Of a stretch of 64,000 bases of DNA, positions 54,539 to 63,716 are shown piece after piece (positions within the stretch are counted from its first letter, which is position 1; the number at the start of each line of letters is the position of its first letter). Below the pieces are notes generated by a model. It did no database searches and was not told where the DNA came from. It worked only from the letters and a program-made list of their open reading frames with translations. This stretch comes from Henriciella barbarensis (GTDB taxonomy: Bacteria; Pseudomonadota; Alphaproteobacteria; Caulobacterales; Hyphomonadaceae). A program made the position numbers and the translations under genes. The DNA lies in assembly GCF_003576345.1 (NCBI RefSeq), contig NZ_QWGB01000005.1, positions 1,426,001 through 1,490,000 of the forward strand, given 5' to 3'.

Positions 54539-55684
54539 TCAGGGGCAGCCGATTGCCCGGGCAAGGCTGTTGCGATGGATTTCGCTCGTGCCGGAATAGA
54601 TCGTCGCGGCGCGGGTAAAGAAGTATTTCGCAAGCGCCTTTTCATCGTGCGGCGCAGCTTCCAGCGCCACTTCAGTGATTTCCTGATGCAGCTCGCTGGC
54701 GCGCAGTTTCATCATGGCTGAGCGAGCCGCGTCGTTGAGTTGGACGTGCTCCTTTGAGAGCCTCGCCTCCAGCGCCTCGAACCCGGTGATGTCTGCCTCG
54801 AGAAGGTGCAGACGCCGCTTGAGGTCGGGATCGTTCGCCACCGCAGCCACAAACCGTGCTGCAGCGCGCCAGGCCTGTCTCAATGTTCCTGTGGTCGTGT
54901 TATTCGACCGGGCGATCTTCATCAGGACCCGCGCGATGCGCCAGCCATCACCTGCCTTGCCGAGCGCGCTGCGTGCTGGCGCCTTCACATTATCAAAGTG
55001 GACTTCGCAGATCTCTTCGGAGCCGTCGATACAGCGGATCGGGCGAACCTCGATGCCGGGGAGCGACATGTCGAGCAGGAGGAAGACGAGCCCGTCGCGG
55101 CCGCTTGAGCCTGGCTCGCTACGGGCCAGCATGTACATGTGCGTCGCTATCTGGGCGAAGCTCGTCCAGAGCTTGGTACCATTCAGCAGGAAGTGGTCAC
55201 CTATAAACTCTGCTTTCATCGAGAGGGCAGGGAGATCTGACCCCGCACCGGCCTCAGAGAAGCCCTGGCACCATTCATGCTCCCCGGTCAGGATGCGCGG
55301 CAGGTAGTGGGTTTTCTGGGCAGGGGTGCCTTCCTGCATAAGCAGAGGGCCGATGGTGCGAATGCCGGACGACATGATGAGGGGCGCGTCATTGGCGGCG
55401 CAGGCCTGCTCAAAGTAGAGCCGCTCCGCCGTCGACCAGCCTGCGCCGCCATGCATCCTTGGCCAGCTTGGCGCGAGCCATCCCTTGTCGAACAGCTTCT
55501 GGCGCCATTCCTTGCAGGCCCATGACGGGGACTTCAGACCGGTCGTCGCGCGCCCGGCCTCTCGGAGCTCTGGCGTCAGTTCACGTTCAAGGAAGCGATT
55601 GACTTCGCGCTTGAATTCTTCTGATGGGGTTGGTGCGTCGACGGCGTCCAGCACCCCGAAATCGTGAGAAAATGATCCATCCAT
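54539..55684 (-). CDS. Acyl-CoA dehydrogenase family protein
   Basis: 381 residues, normal length. N-terminal helical domain with WPRMHGGAGWSTAERLYFEQ; FAD/substrate region EWCQGFSEAGAGSDLPAL; C-terminal FFTRAATIYSGTSEIHRN, which is the acyl-CoA dehydrogenase signature near the FAD site. Cytosolic flavoprotein oxidising an acyl-CoA; chain specificity unknown. Convergent with hemN and not in an operon. Confidence 0.9.
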   Translation of the reverse strand: MDGSFSHDFGVLDAVDAPTPSEEFKREVNRFLERELTPELREAGRATTGLKSPSWACKEWRQKLFDKGWLAPSWPRMHGGAGWSTAERLYFEQACAANDAPLIMSSGIRTIGPLLMQEGTPAQKTHYLPRILTGEHEWCQGFSEAGAGSDLPALSMKAEFIGDHFLLNGTKLWTSFAQIATHMYMLARSEPGSSGRDGLVFLLLDMSLPGIEVRPIRCIDGSEEICEVHFDNVKAPARSALGKAGDGWRIARVLMKIARSNNTTTGTLRQAWRAAARFVAAVANDPDLKRRLHLLEADITGFEALEARLSKEHVQLNDAARSAMMKLRASELHQEITEVALEAAPHDEKALAKYFFTRAATIYSGTSEIHRNSLARAIGCP

Positions 55685-55811
55685 GGGCCCGCGCCCTCAT
55701 GCTGCCTCACACAGCAGCAAACGCGCCTAACAGCCGACAGCCAATGAGGAACACTACCTAGCGCGGGGTCAGCCGCATTTGCGGTTGTATTCGCCAGAAG
55801 CCGACTTCTAA

Positions 55812-55848
55812 AGAAAAAGCCCCCTCCCGGTTAGGAGAGAGGGCTTGA
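55812..55848 (-). terminator. Rho-independent terminator after the large autotransporter
   Basis: On the minus strand AAGCCCTCTC, a loop, GGGAGGGGGCTT and a run TTTTTCTTT. It lies 23 bases beyond the stop of the 55871-61789 gene. The rest of 55685-55870 shows no gene. Confidence 0.75.
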
Positions 55849-55870
55849 ATCAAAGGCGAGGTCAGAAACC

Positions 55871-58800
55871 TCAGAAAGTGAAGGCGACGCTGGCATTTAC
55901 GCTCTGCTGCTCGGTTCTATCGCCAAACTGTCCTTGATAGCCGAGACCCAACTTCGTCCTGGATGAGATCTCAAGATCGAGGCCAGCTTCGACGACACCC
56001 GCGTCTCGCGCAGCGGTCGCGCCTTCGACCTTGAACGCAGCGCTATTCGCGAATCTGTTGGTCGAGACGGTATCCAGTGCGTCAAACGCGTGCTGCCATC
56101 CGACGGAGGCGTGGAATCGGCCCGTCATATTCGAGAGTTTGAAGGTAGATGAGGATAGCCGGGCGCCCAACGTCGAGAGTGTTGTGTCTACGGTGTCGCC
56201 CTCCACGGTAAGCGCACTTGGCCCGCCCGCTTCGGTGAAGCCGTCTGTTTCGACATTGACATAGGCGATGCTCGCGAAAGGTTCGATTTCTGCTCCACCC
56301 GTGGCAAAGCTGTAGCCGATTTCGGCGAAGGTCTGGGCTGTGCGAGCATCAGTGCTGCCCTTCGTGCGGTCGGTCAGGTTTGCACTGGCTATGTTCCGCG
56401 TCGTCTCGCCGTCATGCCATGAATAGGTCGCGCCACTGCGAAGCGACAAGGCGCCCCAGCTCTTGCTGCCATACAGGCCGAGGTGAGTGGTTTTGTTCTC
56501 CCCGGATGACGACCGCAAGTCCACATCATGGCCTGATTGACTGAAGCCGCCCATGACGCCCGCGCGCCAGCCGCTGGAGAAAGCTCGGTCCGCCCCCAGC
56601 AAAACCCCTGCGGCATCCGTGTCGACGGAGGCGATGATGTCGGTGCCTTCTATGTTGCCCCAGCCGCCGAAAACCGTTGTCCAGACAGTGTCGCTCTGAC
56701 TGCCGCTGACCTGCTCGACGGGCTGACGCAAGCGAAGGTTTACAGCGTCGCGCGTGAGACGGCTTTGCGTGATGTAGGCAGCTTTTCGTGAGGCGTAGAT
56801 CTCACCGGATAGAAGATCATATGAGGCGCGCGCAACTGAAGCATCCTGCACGATGACTGCGCCGAAGAGGGCATCGCTGGTCGCGAGACCAGCAAGGCTG
56901 GTTGCGACGGAGAGCTGGTTCGCGGTCTGGGCGACATCTGTCAGCGCCACACCGTTTCGGGTGAGCGTGAGAGCGACGGAGTTGGCGTCATACTCCAACG
57001 CGGCATCAAGGAAGGCGAAGTCTGTGGCTACGCTGTCAAAAGTTCCTGTAACGCCGCCATCGGCCGTCAAGATCGTGTAAGTGCTCGTCGGGGCGTAGAT
57101 GCCGTCGAGGCCGATGTGCTGGACCGACGCACCGCTATAGATATTGGCAGTTCCAGACACAGCAATCAGGTCGCTTGCAGAGCCCGCCGGGTCCACTTCG
57201 ACTTCATAGACAGATCCAGCGCCAAAGCTTGCATCGCCCGCGACGGTCAGCGTTCCAATGGAGTTGCCAGGCGCGATGGTGCCGCTGACATTCAAGCTGC
57301 CAAGCGACCCGCTTCCACCCAGCGCGCCACTTTCTCCGATGGTGATGTCGCCGCCGAGTCCTGGCTCGGTTGCCGTGCCACCATTGATAATGAGTGTACC
57401 CTCAGAGATGAGCGTATCGCCAGTGAAGGGATGCAAGCCGTTGAGGGTCACTGCGCCGCCGCCTGTCTTCTCAAGCGAGCCTTTGCCCGATAGCGTGCCG
57501 TTGAATACATCATTCCCGTCCTGATCGAAGATGAGCGTGCTCGCATTCAGGATATCGCCGAAAAGGGAGCCGGTATCGCCAATGAGTGTCCCTGCGAGGA
57601 TTTGGGTGCCGCCCGTATGCGAACTGGTTCCGCTCATGCGCAGGCGAGCACTGCCCTCTTTTATCAAGAGGCCTGTGCCTGACAGGTCGCCACCATATTC
57701 ATTATCCACGTCCTGGTCGAAAACCAGTACGCCCTCATTCGCGACTGGACCGACCAGTCTGCTGGAGTCGATAATCAGTGTGCCAGCGCGGATTTCTGTT
57801 AAGCCAGTGTATGTGTTGAAGCCGCTGAGCCGCAGGCGCCCATCGCCGATCTTGATGAGGCCACCTTCGCCCTCGACGCTCTTGGTGAACCCGAGTTCAG
57901 TTCCGTTGGCGACATCGACGATGCCGTCTGCGGTGAGGATAACCTCCCGATCGGTGTCAAAGGGCGCGGTGGTAAAGAGCCCGCCGCCAGCAAAAATCAG
58001 CGCGCTGGAAACGTCGCCAAGATGACTGTCCTCGGACACCAGCAGGGTACCTGCTTCGATAATCGTTCCGCCTGTATGGGTGTTTTTGCCTACAAGGCTG
58101 AGGACGCCATCGCCGCGTTTGATGAAGGCGCCGCTGCCCGACACGCTATATCCATATCGACCACTGGCACTCTGGTCGAAGACGAGTATTCCAGAATTGG
58201 CGATGTCGCCCTGGATAGAATCTTTATCACCGATCAACGTGCCTTCGACAATTTCATGGCTGAAGGAGGAATTCGCGCCGGTCAGGCGCAGCGTGCCACC
58301 GCCGAGTTTCCGGAACTGTCCTGACCCGGTCACCTTGCCTGAAAGGTGAAGCTCGGTGTCGGCAGCGACTTCAACGCTGCCGCTCGTCGAGATCAACACA
58401 GGGCGCGCGCTTTCGAAGCTTTCCGTTGTAGCCAATGTGCCCCCGTAAAGCCGCACGTCAGCGGTGCTACCCCCAAGATTGGCATCAGACGAGACTGAAA
58501 CGGAGCCGCCCTCGATGCGGGTTGTACCGGTATAGGTATTCTGGCCCGAGAGGACGAGGGTGCCCGCCTCTCTCTTTATCAGGCTCGCGGGTCCGGTGAG
58601 ACTCGACGAGATGGTTGCGGTCATATCTGGATCGCCCGATCCGTCACCAACCCTGAATATGTTCTGGCCGTTCGAACCAGCAAGCCGTACAGCGCCGCCC
58701 TGAACCAGGATGCCATCACTGGCGAACTGCATGCCCGATGTAGAGATGTCGCCGTTCGAATTATCGACAGTTATCGTGATGTCTCGGCCCTGGATGACAG

Positions 58801-61789
58801 CAAAACCGCCTTGCCATTCATCATTCGTATTTCCGTCTGGTCGGGTCCAGTTGGTCTGCCCAAGGCTCCAGGTACCAGATCCTGTATCGATTGCGCCATT
58901 CGCCTCAGTCTGCGTTCCGTCCCAGAACTGAACCGTGAGGACATCGGGGTCTGGACCCGGAGCGGCCGTGTCGACAACAAGATTGACGCGGTTTGCCAGC
59001 GCGGTTTGCACGATGACACTGTTTGTGCCGCTTGGCACAGATCCGACCTCCAGACCATTGTCGGTGAGTGACCCGCTATAATCCATCAGGCGATACACGC
59101 CGGGGCCGAATTGGCCTGCGTCGGAGACGTTTACCGTGCCATCAAGCGTCAGATCCCCAGATACATCGAACAGGGCAGAGTCTGAAGGTGGGCCCAAGGC
59201 AACATCGACATTCGAGCCCTCCGACAGTGTGAGGCTCCCGATTGAAAGGGTTTGGCCAGTATTGCCTTGCAGCACGCCGCCATCTGCGATGGTCACCAGT
59301 CCGCCCACGCTGCCGGCACCCGAAAGACTGGCGCCTGTGCGGACATCGGCATCACCTTCTATGGAGCCGTCAACGATCAGCGTGCCGTTCTCGACGGTCG
59401 TGCCGCCTGAATAGCTATGGTCTGCGGTCAGGCGGAGAGTGCCGGTGCCTGTTTGCGAGACACGTCCGCTTCCGGTGATTTGCCCATCAAAAGTTAGCGC
59501 ATCGCTTCGGTTGAATATCAGCGAACCGTCATTGGTGACAAGACCTGTGATGGAGCCGCTGGTGCCGCCATCGCCAATCTGGAGGGTGCCGCCCGTAATC
59601 AATGTACCTCGAGTATAGGTGTTCTCGCCCGTTAATATCGTGGTGCCGTCATGTTGGAAAACTGCTCCAAACCCGCTGATGTCCGCGGCGAGGACATAAT
59701 CGTCTTCAGTATGGTTGAATGTGATGAGACTGAAGTCTCCACTCATGACCAGAGCGGCGGCCTCTATAGTACCGGCGCCGGTTGGGTCGCCTGCACCTGA
59801 TCCGATATTAAGTATACCGCGCGCAGACCCGGAATCTTCATTACCTACCCTGATCGTTCCAGCGCCATCGCCAGCGGAAATTGTTGCTCCGTCGCTGACT
59901 GTCAGGCTGCTGTCTCCTGCGCTTAACAGGCCGCCAATCGTAAAACGGTTCGCAACGGAGAGAACAGAGTTTGCGCCAGAGACTGTTGCTTCCCCCGTTG
60001 CATCAAAGCCCCCAATAGTGAGATTGGTCGTCTCAACGACACCGCCATCGGTAATGTCGAGAGTCCCGCCCGCTTCCGCTCCTCCGATATTGAGGGAAGA
60101 CGTGGTGATCGAAGACCCTGCACCACTGACGATAATCCTTCCCGATTCGACCACGTCGAAGCCACCGGCGGTGATCGCGTTAGCAGTGACGGTGCCGCCT
60201 TCAATAACTGTGAGCCGTCCACTACTGAGGCGCACCGAATTCGTATAATAGGAAGCGCCGCTACCGGTCACTGTCACGCCGCCGCCGCGGCTAATATCTC
60301 CAGGAAACTCGGATACGCCGATCCGGTCGAAGCCGGATGGACTGGACAGCGTGCCATTTTTAATGATGACTTCGCCGCCGTTGATGGACATTCTCGATGC
60401 AGTCGTCAGTGTTGTATTGTCGATGATGACGTCACCCCCCGTGACGATAAAATCATCGCTGAGTGTGCTGGTGCCTGTCAGGGTGAGCGTGCCATCGTCC
60501 TCTTTTTCCAGCGTGCTGATATTCGACAGCCCATTGACCGTTGTGTCGCCATCTCCCCGAATGGTGAGCTGCTGGTCAGCCCCATTTCCCGTCACTCCGC
60601 CAGACAGGGTCAAGGATCCGTTGAAGGACAGGATATCCGCCGAGCCACCAAGATTGACCACACCGGTAAAAGAGTTGTCGCCGGTATCGCTTTGGATAAG
60701 CGCCAACGCCGTGTTGTCACCGATGGAGTTGAGCGCTTGCTTGTCGATTGTGACGCCACCTCGAAGCAATAGCCTCCCGTCAGATAAAACATCGACGCTG
60801 CCCGATGCGGCGCCAAGCGAACTGTCGCTCTGAGCGACGATGGTGCCGCCGGAGATAGAAGTATTGCCAGTATAGGTGTTGTTACCAGAAAGCCGCAGGA
60901 TGCCTGTGCCCGACTTCGAAATGGATCCCGACCCAGAGATTTCGTTTGAGAGCGTGTAGGTTTCCTCAGTTGATATATCGAGCGCTCCATCGGTCCGGAT
61001 ACCGCCCGTAATCACGCCGGTCCGGTCGAGGGACAGCGAATTTGTGCCGCCCGTAAAGTGGAATGCGTTTGCCGTTTCCGTGCCTGCGCCGTTGGAACCG
61101 CCTGCCACCGTGCCGGCAAGCGTGACATCCAGATTTGCGCCCTCAATTCCGGTGCCGCCAGCACCGCCACCACCTGCGCCGTCGCCATCAGCACCGCCAT
61201 CGCCGCCGCTGACTATAGAGCCCGCAGCGATCGTCACGGTTTTTGCGGATGGATCGGTAAAAACGATGCCCTTGCCGCCATCTCCGCCAAGGCCAGCGGG
61301 CTGTCCGCTCCCGCCAACGCCGCCATTCCCGCCGGTTACATTTGCTGACAGTGTGCCTAGGGAGCCTGAGCCGGTGACAACATAGCCATAGCCGCCAGCG
61401 CCGCCGCCTCCACCCCCGGAGCTGGCTCCGCCGTTTTCTCCATCGCCGCCGTTGGTGCCAGTAGCGGATGCTATGGGCAGGCCAGCCCCCACACCACCAT
61501 GTGCACCGCCATCGCCGCCCGCCGCTGGGCTAGCGCCTGCGCCAGCACCGCCATTTCCGCCAACCTCTCCGGCACCGCCGCCGCCGCCGCCCGATGTGCC
61601 AGACCCCGCCGTTCCGTTGTTGCCGCTTCCCGTAGCGGCGCTCTGACCACCTGCTCCGGCGTTGGCGCCGCCTCCGTTGCCGCCTTTTTCCGCGTGCGCC
61701 AACGTCATCGGAAACCCTGCGATGACCGCCGCCAAAGCGGTAGAAACCATCAGGCGATCCCTGCGAATTTTGTTTGAGATAGAAAGCAC
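55871..61789 (-). CDS. Giant autotransporter with Gly-rich head and passenger-associated repeats
   Basis: 1,972 residues from a GTG at 61789 with GGGGA upstream (MLSISNKIRRDRLMVSTALA... AHA signal). The frame runs back to 61843; an ATG at 61750 is another option. Residues about 35-230 are Gly/Ala-rich with GGNGG-type repeats. Then come many passenger-associated transport repeats of the form G-x-L-x-K-x-G-x-G-x-L-x-L-x-G-x-N-x-Y-x-G (for example KSGTGILRLSGNNTYTG), a beta-helix. The last 270 residues form an autotransporter barrel (WTTVFGGWGNIEGTD ... ending VNASVAFTF, with the terminal Phe). Large surface adhesin-like protein; ligand unknown. Confidence 0.88.
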   Translation of the reverse strand: MLSISNKIRRDRLMVSTALAAVIAGFPMTLAHAEKGGNGGGANAGAGGQSAATGSGNNGTAGSGTSGGGGGGAGEVGGNGGAGAGASPAAGGDGGAHGGVGAGLPIASATGTNGGDGENGGASSGGGGGGAGGYGYVVTGSGSLGTLSANVTGGNGGVGGSGQPAGLGGDGGKGIVFTDPSAKTVTIAAGSIVSGGDGGADGDGAGGGGAGGTGIEGANLDVTLAGTVAGGSNGAGTETANAFHFTGGTNSLSLDRTGVITGGIRTDGALDISTEETYTLSNEISGSGSISKSGTGILRLSGNNTYTGNTSISGGTIVAQSDSSLGAASGSVDVLSDGRLLLRGGVTIDKQALNSIGDNTALALIQSDTGDNSFTGVVNLGGSADILSFNGSLTLSGGVTGNGADQQLTIRGDGDTTVNGLSNISTLEKEDDGTLTLTGTSTLSDDFIVTGGDVIIDNTTLTTASRMSINGGEVIIKNGTLSSPSGFDRIGVSEFPGDISRGGGVTVTGSGASYYTNSVRLSSGRLTVIEGGTVTANAITAGGFDVVESGRIIVSGAGSSITTSSLNIGGAEAGGTLDITDGGVVETTNLTIGGFDATGEATVSGANSVLSVANRFTIGGLLSAGDSSLTVSDGATISAGDGAGTIRVGNEDSGSARGILNIGSGAGDPTGAGTIEAAALVMSGDFSLITFNHTEDDYVLAADISGFGAVFQHDGTTILTGENTYTRGTLITGGTLQIGDGGTSGSITGLVTNDGSLIFNRSDALTFDGQITGSGRVSQTGTGTLRLTADHSYSGGTTVENGTLIVDGSIEGDADVRTGASLSGAGSVGGLVTIADGGVLQGNTGQTLSIGSLTLSEGSNVDVALGPPSDSALFDVSGDLTLDGTVNVSDAGQFGPGVYRLMDYSGSLTDNGLEVGSVPSGTNSVIVQTALANRVNLVVDTAAPGPDPDVLTVQFWDGTQTEANGAIDTGSGTWSLGQTNWTRPDGNTNDEWQGGFAVIQGRDITITVDNSNGDISTSGMQFASDGILVQGGAVRLAGSNGQNIFRVGDGSGDPDMTATISSSLTGPASLIKREAGTLVLSGQNTYTGTTRIEGGSVSVSSDANLGGSTADVRLYGGTLATTESFESARPVLISTSGSVEVAADTELHLSGKVTGSGQFRKLGGGTLRLTGANSSFSHEIVEGTLIGDKDSIQGDIANSGILVFDQSASGRYGYSVSGSGAFIKRGDGVLSLVGKNTHTGGTIIEAGTLLVSEDSHLGDVSSALIFAGGGLFTTAPFDTDREVILTADGIVDVANGTELGFTKSVEGEGGLIKIGDGRLRLSGFNTYTGLTEIRAGTLIIDSSRLVGPVANEGVLVFDQDVDNEYGGDLSGTGLLIKEGSARLRMSGTSSHTGGTQILAGTLIGDTGSLFGDILNASTLIFDQDGNDVFNGTLSGKGSLEKTGGGAVTLNGLHPFTGDTLISEGTLIINGGTATEPGLGGDITIGESGALGGSGSLGSLNVSGTIAPGNSIGTLTVAGDASFGAGSVYEVEVDPAGSASDLIAVSGTANIYSGASVQHIGLDGIYAPTSTYTILTADGGVTGTFDSVATDFAFLDAALEYDANSVALTLTRNGVALTDVAQTANQLSVATSLAGLATSDALFGAVIVQDASVARASYDLLSGEIYASRKAAYITQSRLTRDAVNLRLRQPVEQVSGSQSDTVWTTVFGGWGNIEGTDIIASVDTDAAGVLLGADRAFSSGWRAGVMGGFSQSGHDVDLRSSSGENKTTHLGLYGSKSWGALSLRSGATYSWHDGETTRNIASANLTDRTKGSTDARTAQTFAEIGYSFATGGAEIEPFASIAYVNVETDGFTEAGGPSALTVEGDTVDTTLSTLGARLSSSTFKLSNMTGRFHASVGWQHAFDALDTVSTNRFANSAAFKVEGATAARDAGVVEAGLDLEISSRTKLGLGYQGQFGDRTEQQSVNASVAFTF

Positions 61790-61915
61790 TGCCAGTCCCC
61801 AATCCAGTGAATTGACGCAGACTGCGATGGCAGTGCGCCACACGACGTTTCAGAACTATTCTATGTTTGCACCAGAAGAGAGTGCAAGTTTTATCTTGGG
61901 TAGAGAGAATTGGTG

Positions 61916-61957
61916 GGAGCGACCCCGGCCTGCGCTTTCCGAGGCCAGGGTCGCTCC
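61916..61957 (-). terminator. Strong hairpin after the S46 peptidase remnant
   Basis: GGAGCGACCC and GGCCT pair with AGGCC and GGGTCGCTCC around one mismatch and a 10-base loop: a very stable stem without a clear T-run on either side. It probably ended the original peptidase transcript. The remaining bases up to 61790 hold only the autotransporter leader. Confidence 0.6.
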
Positions 61958-61964
61958 CTGATGC

Positions 61965-62241
61965 TTACTCGCCGCTGACGATGTCCATCTCCTCGATGAG
62001 GCGGTCAGCGCCGTCGACCTTGTCCATGACCCAGAGCATGTAGCGGGAGTCGACATGGATGGTGCGCGGGTCGAAGTCCCAGTCGGAATTCACACTCTCG
62101 AACGTGCCGTCGAAGAGAAGGCCGACCAGTTCGCCTTTGCTGTTCATGGTTGGCGAGCCTGAATTGCCGCCGGTCGAGTCGAGATCAGACAGGAAGTTGA
62201 CCGAGAGCGGAGTGCGCTCCCGGCCAACGGCTGACTTGGTA
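61965..62241 (-). pseudogene. Truncated S46 dipeptidyl-peptidase remnant (C-terminus only)
   Basis: About 90 codons reading through VNFLSDLDSTGGNSGSPTMN, then GELVGLLFDGTFESV and RTIHVDSRYMLWVMDKVDGA to the stop. This is the last eighth of S46 (DPP7/DPP11-like) peptidases, which are about 700 residues; the GNSGSP loop contains the catalytic Ser. No signal peptide, no His/Asp part of the triad and no start with a ribosome site are present. Homology stops right at the stop codon of the curlin-repeat gene upstream. The DWDFDPRTIHV stretch also looks a few residues short. An ATG at 62147 could give a 60-residue peptide, but I regard it as a relic. Confidence 0.8.
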
Positions 62242-62242
62242 A

Positions 62243-62755
62243 TTAGTGGTCGCCCTGGATGACGAGGGTCACATTGCCCCGGCCGGACTGGCGCACATTT
62301 GCGTGCTGACCTTCGCCGACCTGGATCACACCGAGGCCATTATATGCGCCGGTTTGCGTCGTAACTGCGGTGTGGCCGTTTCCGATCTGAGCGACACCAG
62401 TCGTGCTGGCATAGGCGTTTTGATAGGTGTCGGCGTAGTTGTAGGCGCCGTTCTGGCCAACGACGGTGGAGTTGCGGCGGCCATGCTGTGCGAGGACCGC
62501 ATCATTGCTTCTGCCATACTGGCCAACGGTTGCGCCATTACGTGCGCCGTTCTGATAGGTGCTGATGAACTGGCCATAGCCGTTCTGGCGGACGGACAGC
62601 GACTGCTGGTAGCCGGTCTGACGGCCTGCAATCTCATTTGAATAGCCGGACTGCTTGATGCGGACATTGTTGCGCGACTGGGCGTCAGCGGTCGAAACAG
62701 TGGCGGCGATGGAGACAACGCTGAGCGATGCGGCGAGAAGAATACGAAGGTTCAT
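62243..62755 (-). CDS. Secreted curlin-repeat protein (CsgA/CsgB-like), copy 1
   Basis: 170 residues with a Sec signal (MNLRILLAASLSVVSIAATV... ADAQ) and a mature part made of imperfect curlin repeats of about 20 residues (Q-x-G-x-x-N-x-A-x-x-x-Q-x-G pattern, e.g. VGQYGRSNDAVLAQHGRRNS). It ends VTLVIQGDH. Curlin repeats form extracellular amyloid fibres. No csgE, csgF or csgG genes are in the window. AAAGGA precedes the ATG. A colinear paralogue of equal length lies just upstream. Confidence 0.85.
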   Translation of the reverse strand: MNLRILLAASLSVVSIAATVSTADAQSRNNVRIKQSGYSNEIAGRQTGYQQSLSVRQNGYGQFISTYQNGARNGATVGQYGRSNDAVLAQHGRRNSTVVGQNGAYNYADTYQNAYASTTGVAQIGNGHTAVTTQTGAYNGLGVIQVGEGQHANVRQSGRGNVTLVIQGDH

Positions 62756-62804
62756 GTTCAGGTCCTTTCAGGGTCTAGTGCACGCGATGACCGCGTCACA
62801 GGAT

Positions 62805-62850
62805 CCTGTTTAGGAAGCCCCCACTTAACCAAAACGGAGTGTGTCGTTCA
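62805..62850 (-). promoter_or_regulatory. Shared upstream element, copy 1
   Basis: A 46-base block, matching the block at 63549-63594 without gaps in 33 or more positions. Conserved cores (plus strand): CCTGTYTAGGA, CACTTAACCAA, CGGA, GTCGTTCA. It ends 49 bases before the start codon of the copy-1 curlin gene, so it is probably its promoter region. Confidence 0.55.
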
Positions 62851-62914
62851 CTTTCCGCTCACCGATTTGAATGCCAGCTTGGCGCTTTGATCTGGGCGAG
62901 GTTTCGGGCGATAG

Positions 62915-62957
62915 AAAAGCAAAAAAGCAGGAAAGGCGTCCGGGCCTTTCCTGCTTT
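62915..62957 (-). terminator. Rho-independent terminator after curlin-repeat copy 2
   Basis: Minus strand: AAAGCAGGAAAGG, a 7-base loop, CCTTTCCTGCTTT continuing into TTTTGC. A 13-bp perfect stem with a T-run, 28 bases past the copy-2 stop. It separates the two curlin genes into independent transcripts. Confidence 0.88.
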
Positions 62958-62985
62958 GTCTGGTGGTTTGAGAGACGGTGCCTGT

Positions 62986-63498
62986 TCAGAAGCCACCCTG
63001 GATGACGAGCTTCACTTCTCCGTTTCGTGTCTGGGTGACATTCGTCGTCTGACCATTGCCCACCTGAATGACGCCGAGCGCGCTGTAGGAGCCAGTCTGG
63101 GTCGTCACCGCCGTATTGTTTGAGCCCATCTGGGCGACGCCGGTAATATTGTTGCTCCCGGACTGGTAGGTGCTGTTGCGATTGTAGGCGCCGAGCTGAC
63201 CGATGAATGAACGATTGCGCCAGCCGTCCTGCGTCAGGGCCGCTTCGTTTCGAGCGCCATACTGGCGGATTGCGGCAACGGTCCCGGCACCTCGCTGGGC
63301 CGCCTGAATGTATTGCCCATATCCGTCCTGCTTAACAGAGAGCGAGACCTGATAACCGCTCTGACGACCTGCGATCTGATTGTTGGTACCGCTCTGTTCG
63401 ATGCGGATCTGGCTGCGTGGCTGTGCATCAGCGAGTGGGGCGGCGGCAGCAACAGAGGCGAGGCTGGCGGACGCGGCGAGGAGAAGACGGAGTTTCAT
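62986..63498 (-). CDS. Secreted curlin-repeat protein (CsgA/CsgB-like), copy 2
   Basis: 170 residues from the ATG at 63498 (GAAAGGAAAA upstream); the frame is open to 63576. Signal MKLRLLLAASASLASVAAAA to ADAQ. It has curlin repeats colinear with copy 1 (IRIEQSGTNNQIAGRQSGYQ; GVAQMGSNNTAVTTQTGSYS; final VKLVIQGGF). The two genes are an old tandem duplication: same length and repeat register, but clearly diverged. Confidence 0.85.
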   Translation of the reverse strand: MKLRLLLAASASLASVAAAAPLADAQPRSQIRIEQSGTNNQIAGRQSGYQVSLSVKQDGYGQYIQAAQRGAGTVAAIRQYGARNEAALTQDGWRNRSFIGQLGAYNRNSTYQSGSNNITGVAQMGSNNTAVTTQTGSYSALGVIQVGNGQTTNVTQTRNGEVKLVIQGGF

Positions 63499-63548
63499 TT
63501 TCAGTTTTCCTTTCAGGGTCGAAGGCGCTCGAGGGACGCCCCATAAAC

Positions 63549-63594
63549 CCTGTCTAGGATCGCAGCACTTAACCAAGCCGGACCCCGTCGTTCA
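63549..63594 (-). promoter_or_regulatory. Shared upstream element, copy 2
   Basis: Partner of the block at 62805-62850, same length and cores, ending 50 bases before the copy-2 start codon. Similar spacing in both copies supports a common regulator or promoter. Confidence 0.55.
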
Positions 63595-63674
63595 GCCTGT
63601 GGTCACGTCACACGCCTCGGCCGAACACCCCCAGTGGCGCTTCTGACCCGGCGAAAACGCTTGTGCGAAATATC

Positions 63675-63686
63675 AGAACATGTTCT
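63675..63686. promoter_or_regulatory. 12-bp palindrome upstream of the 63717 gene
   Basis: AGAACATGTTCT, perfectly symmetric, 30 bases before the start codon in an AT-rich promoter-like stretch. This is a likely repressor operator position. The alphaproteobacterial LexA site (GTTC-N7-GTTC) does not fit; the regulator is unknown. Confidence 0.4.
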
Positions 63687-63716
63687 AAATTTCTCAAAAT
63701 ATGACGGGAGCGAAAC

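Noticed and set aside
55871-61789. Regularly repeated DNA that could suggest a CRISPR or satellite array
   Set aside because: The repeats are codon-phased, degenerate and translate to passenger-associated and Gly-rich protein repeats; no fixed spacer length.
63675-63686. LexA/SOS box
   Set aside because: Alphaproteobacterial LexA uses a GTTC-N7-GTTC direct repeat and the Gram-positive box has four central bases; this palindrome fits neither.
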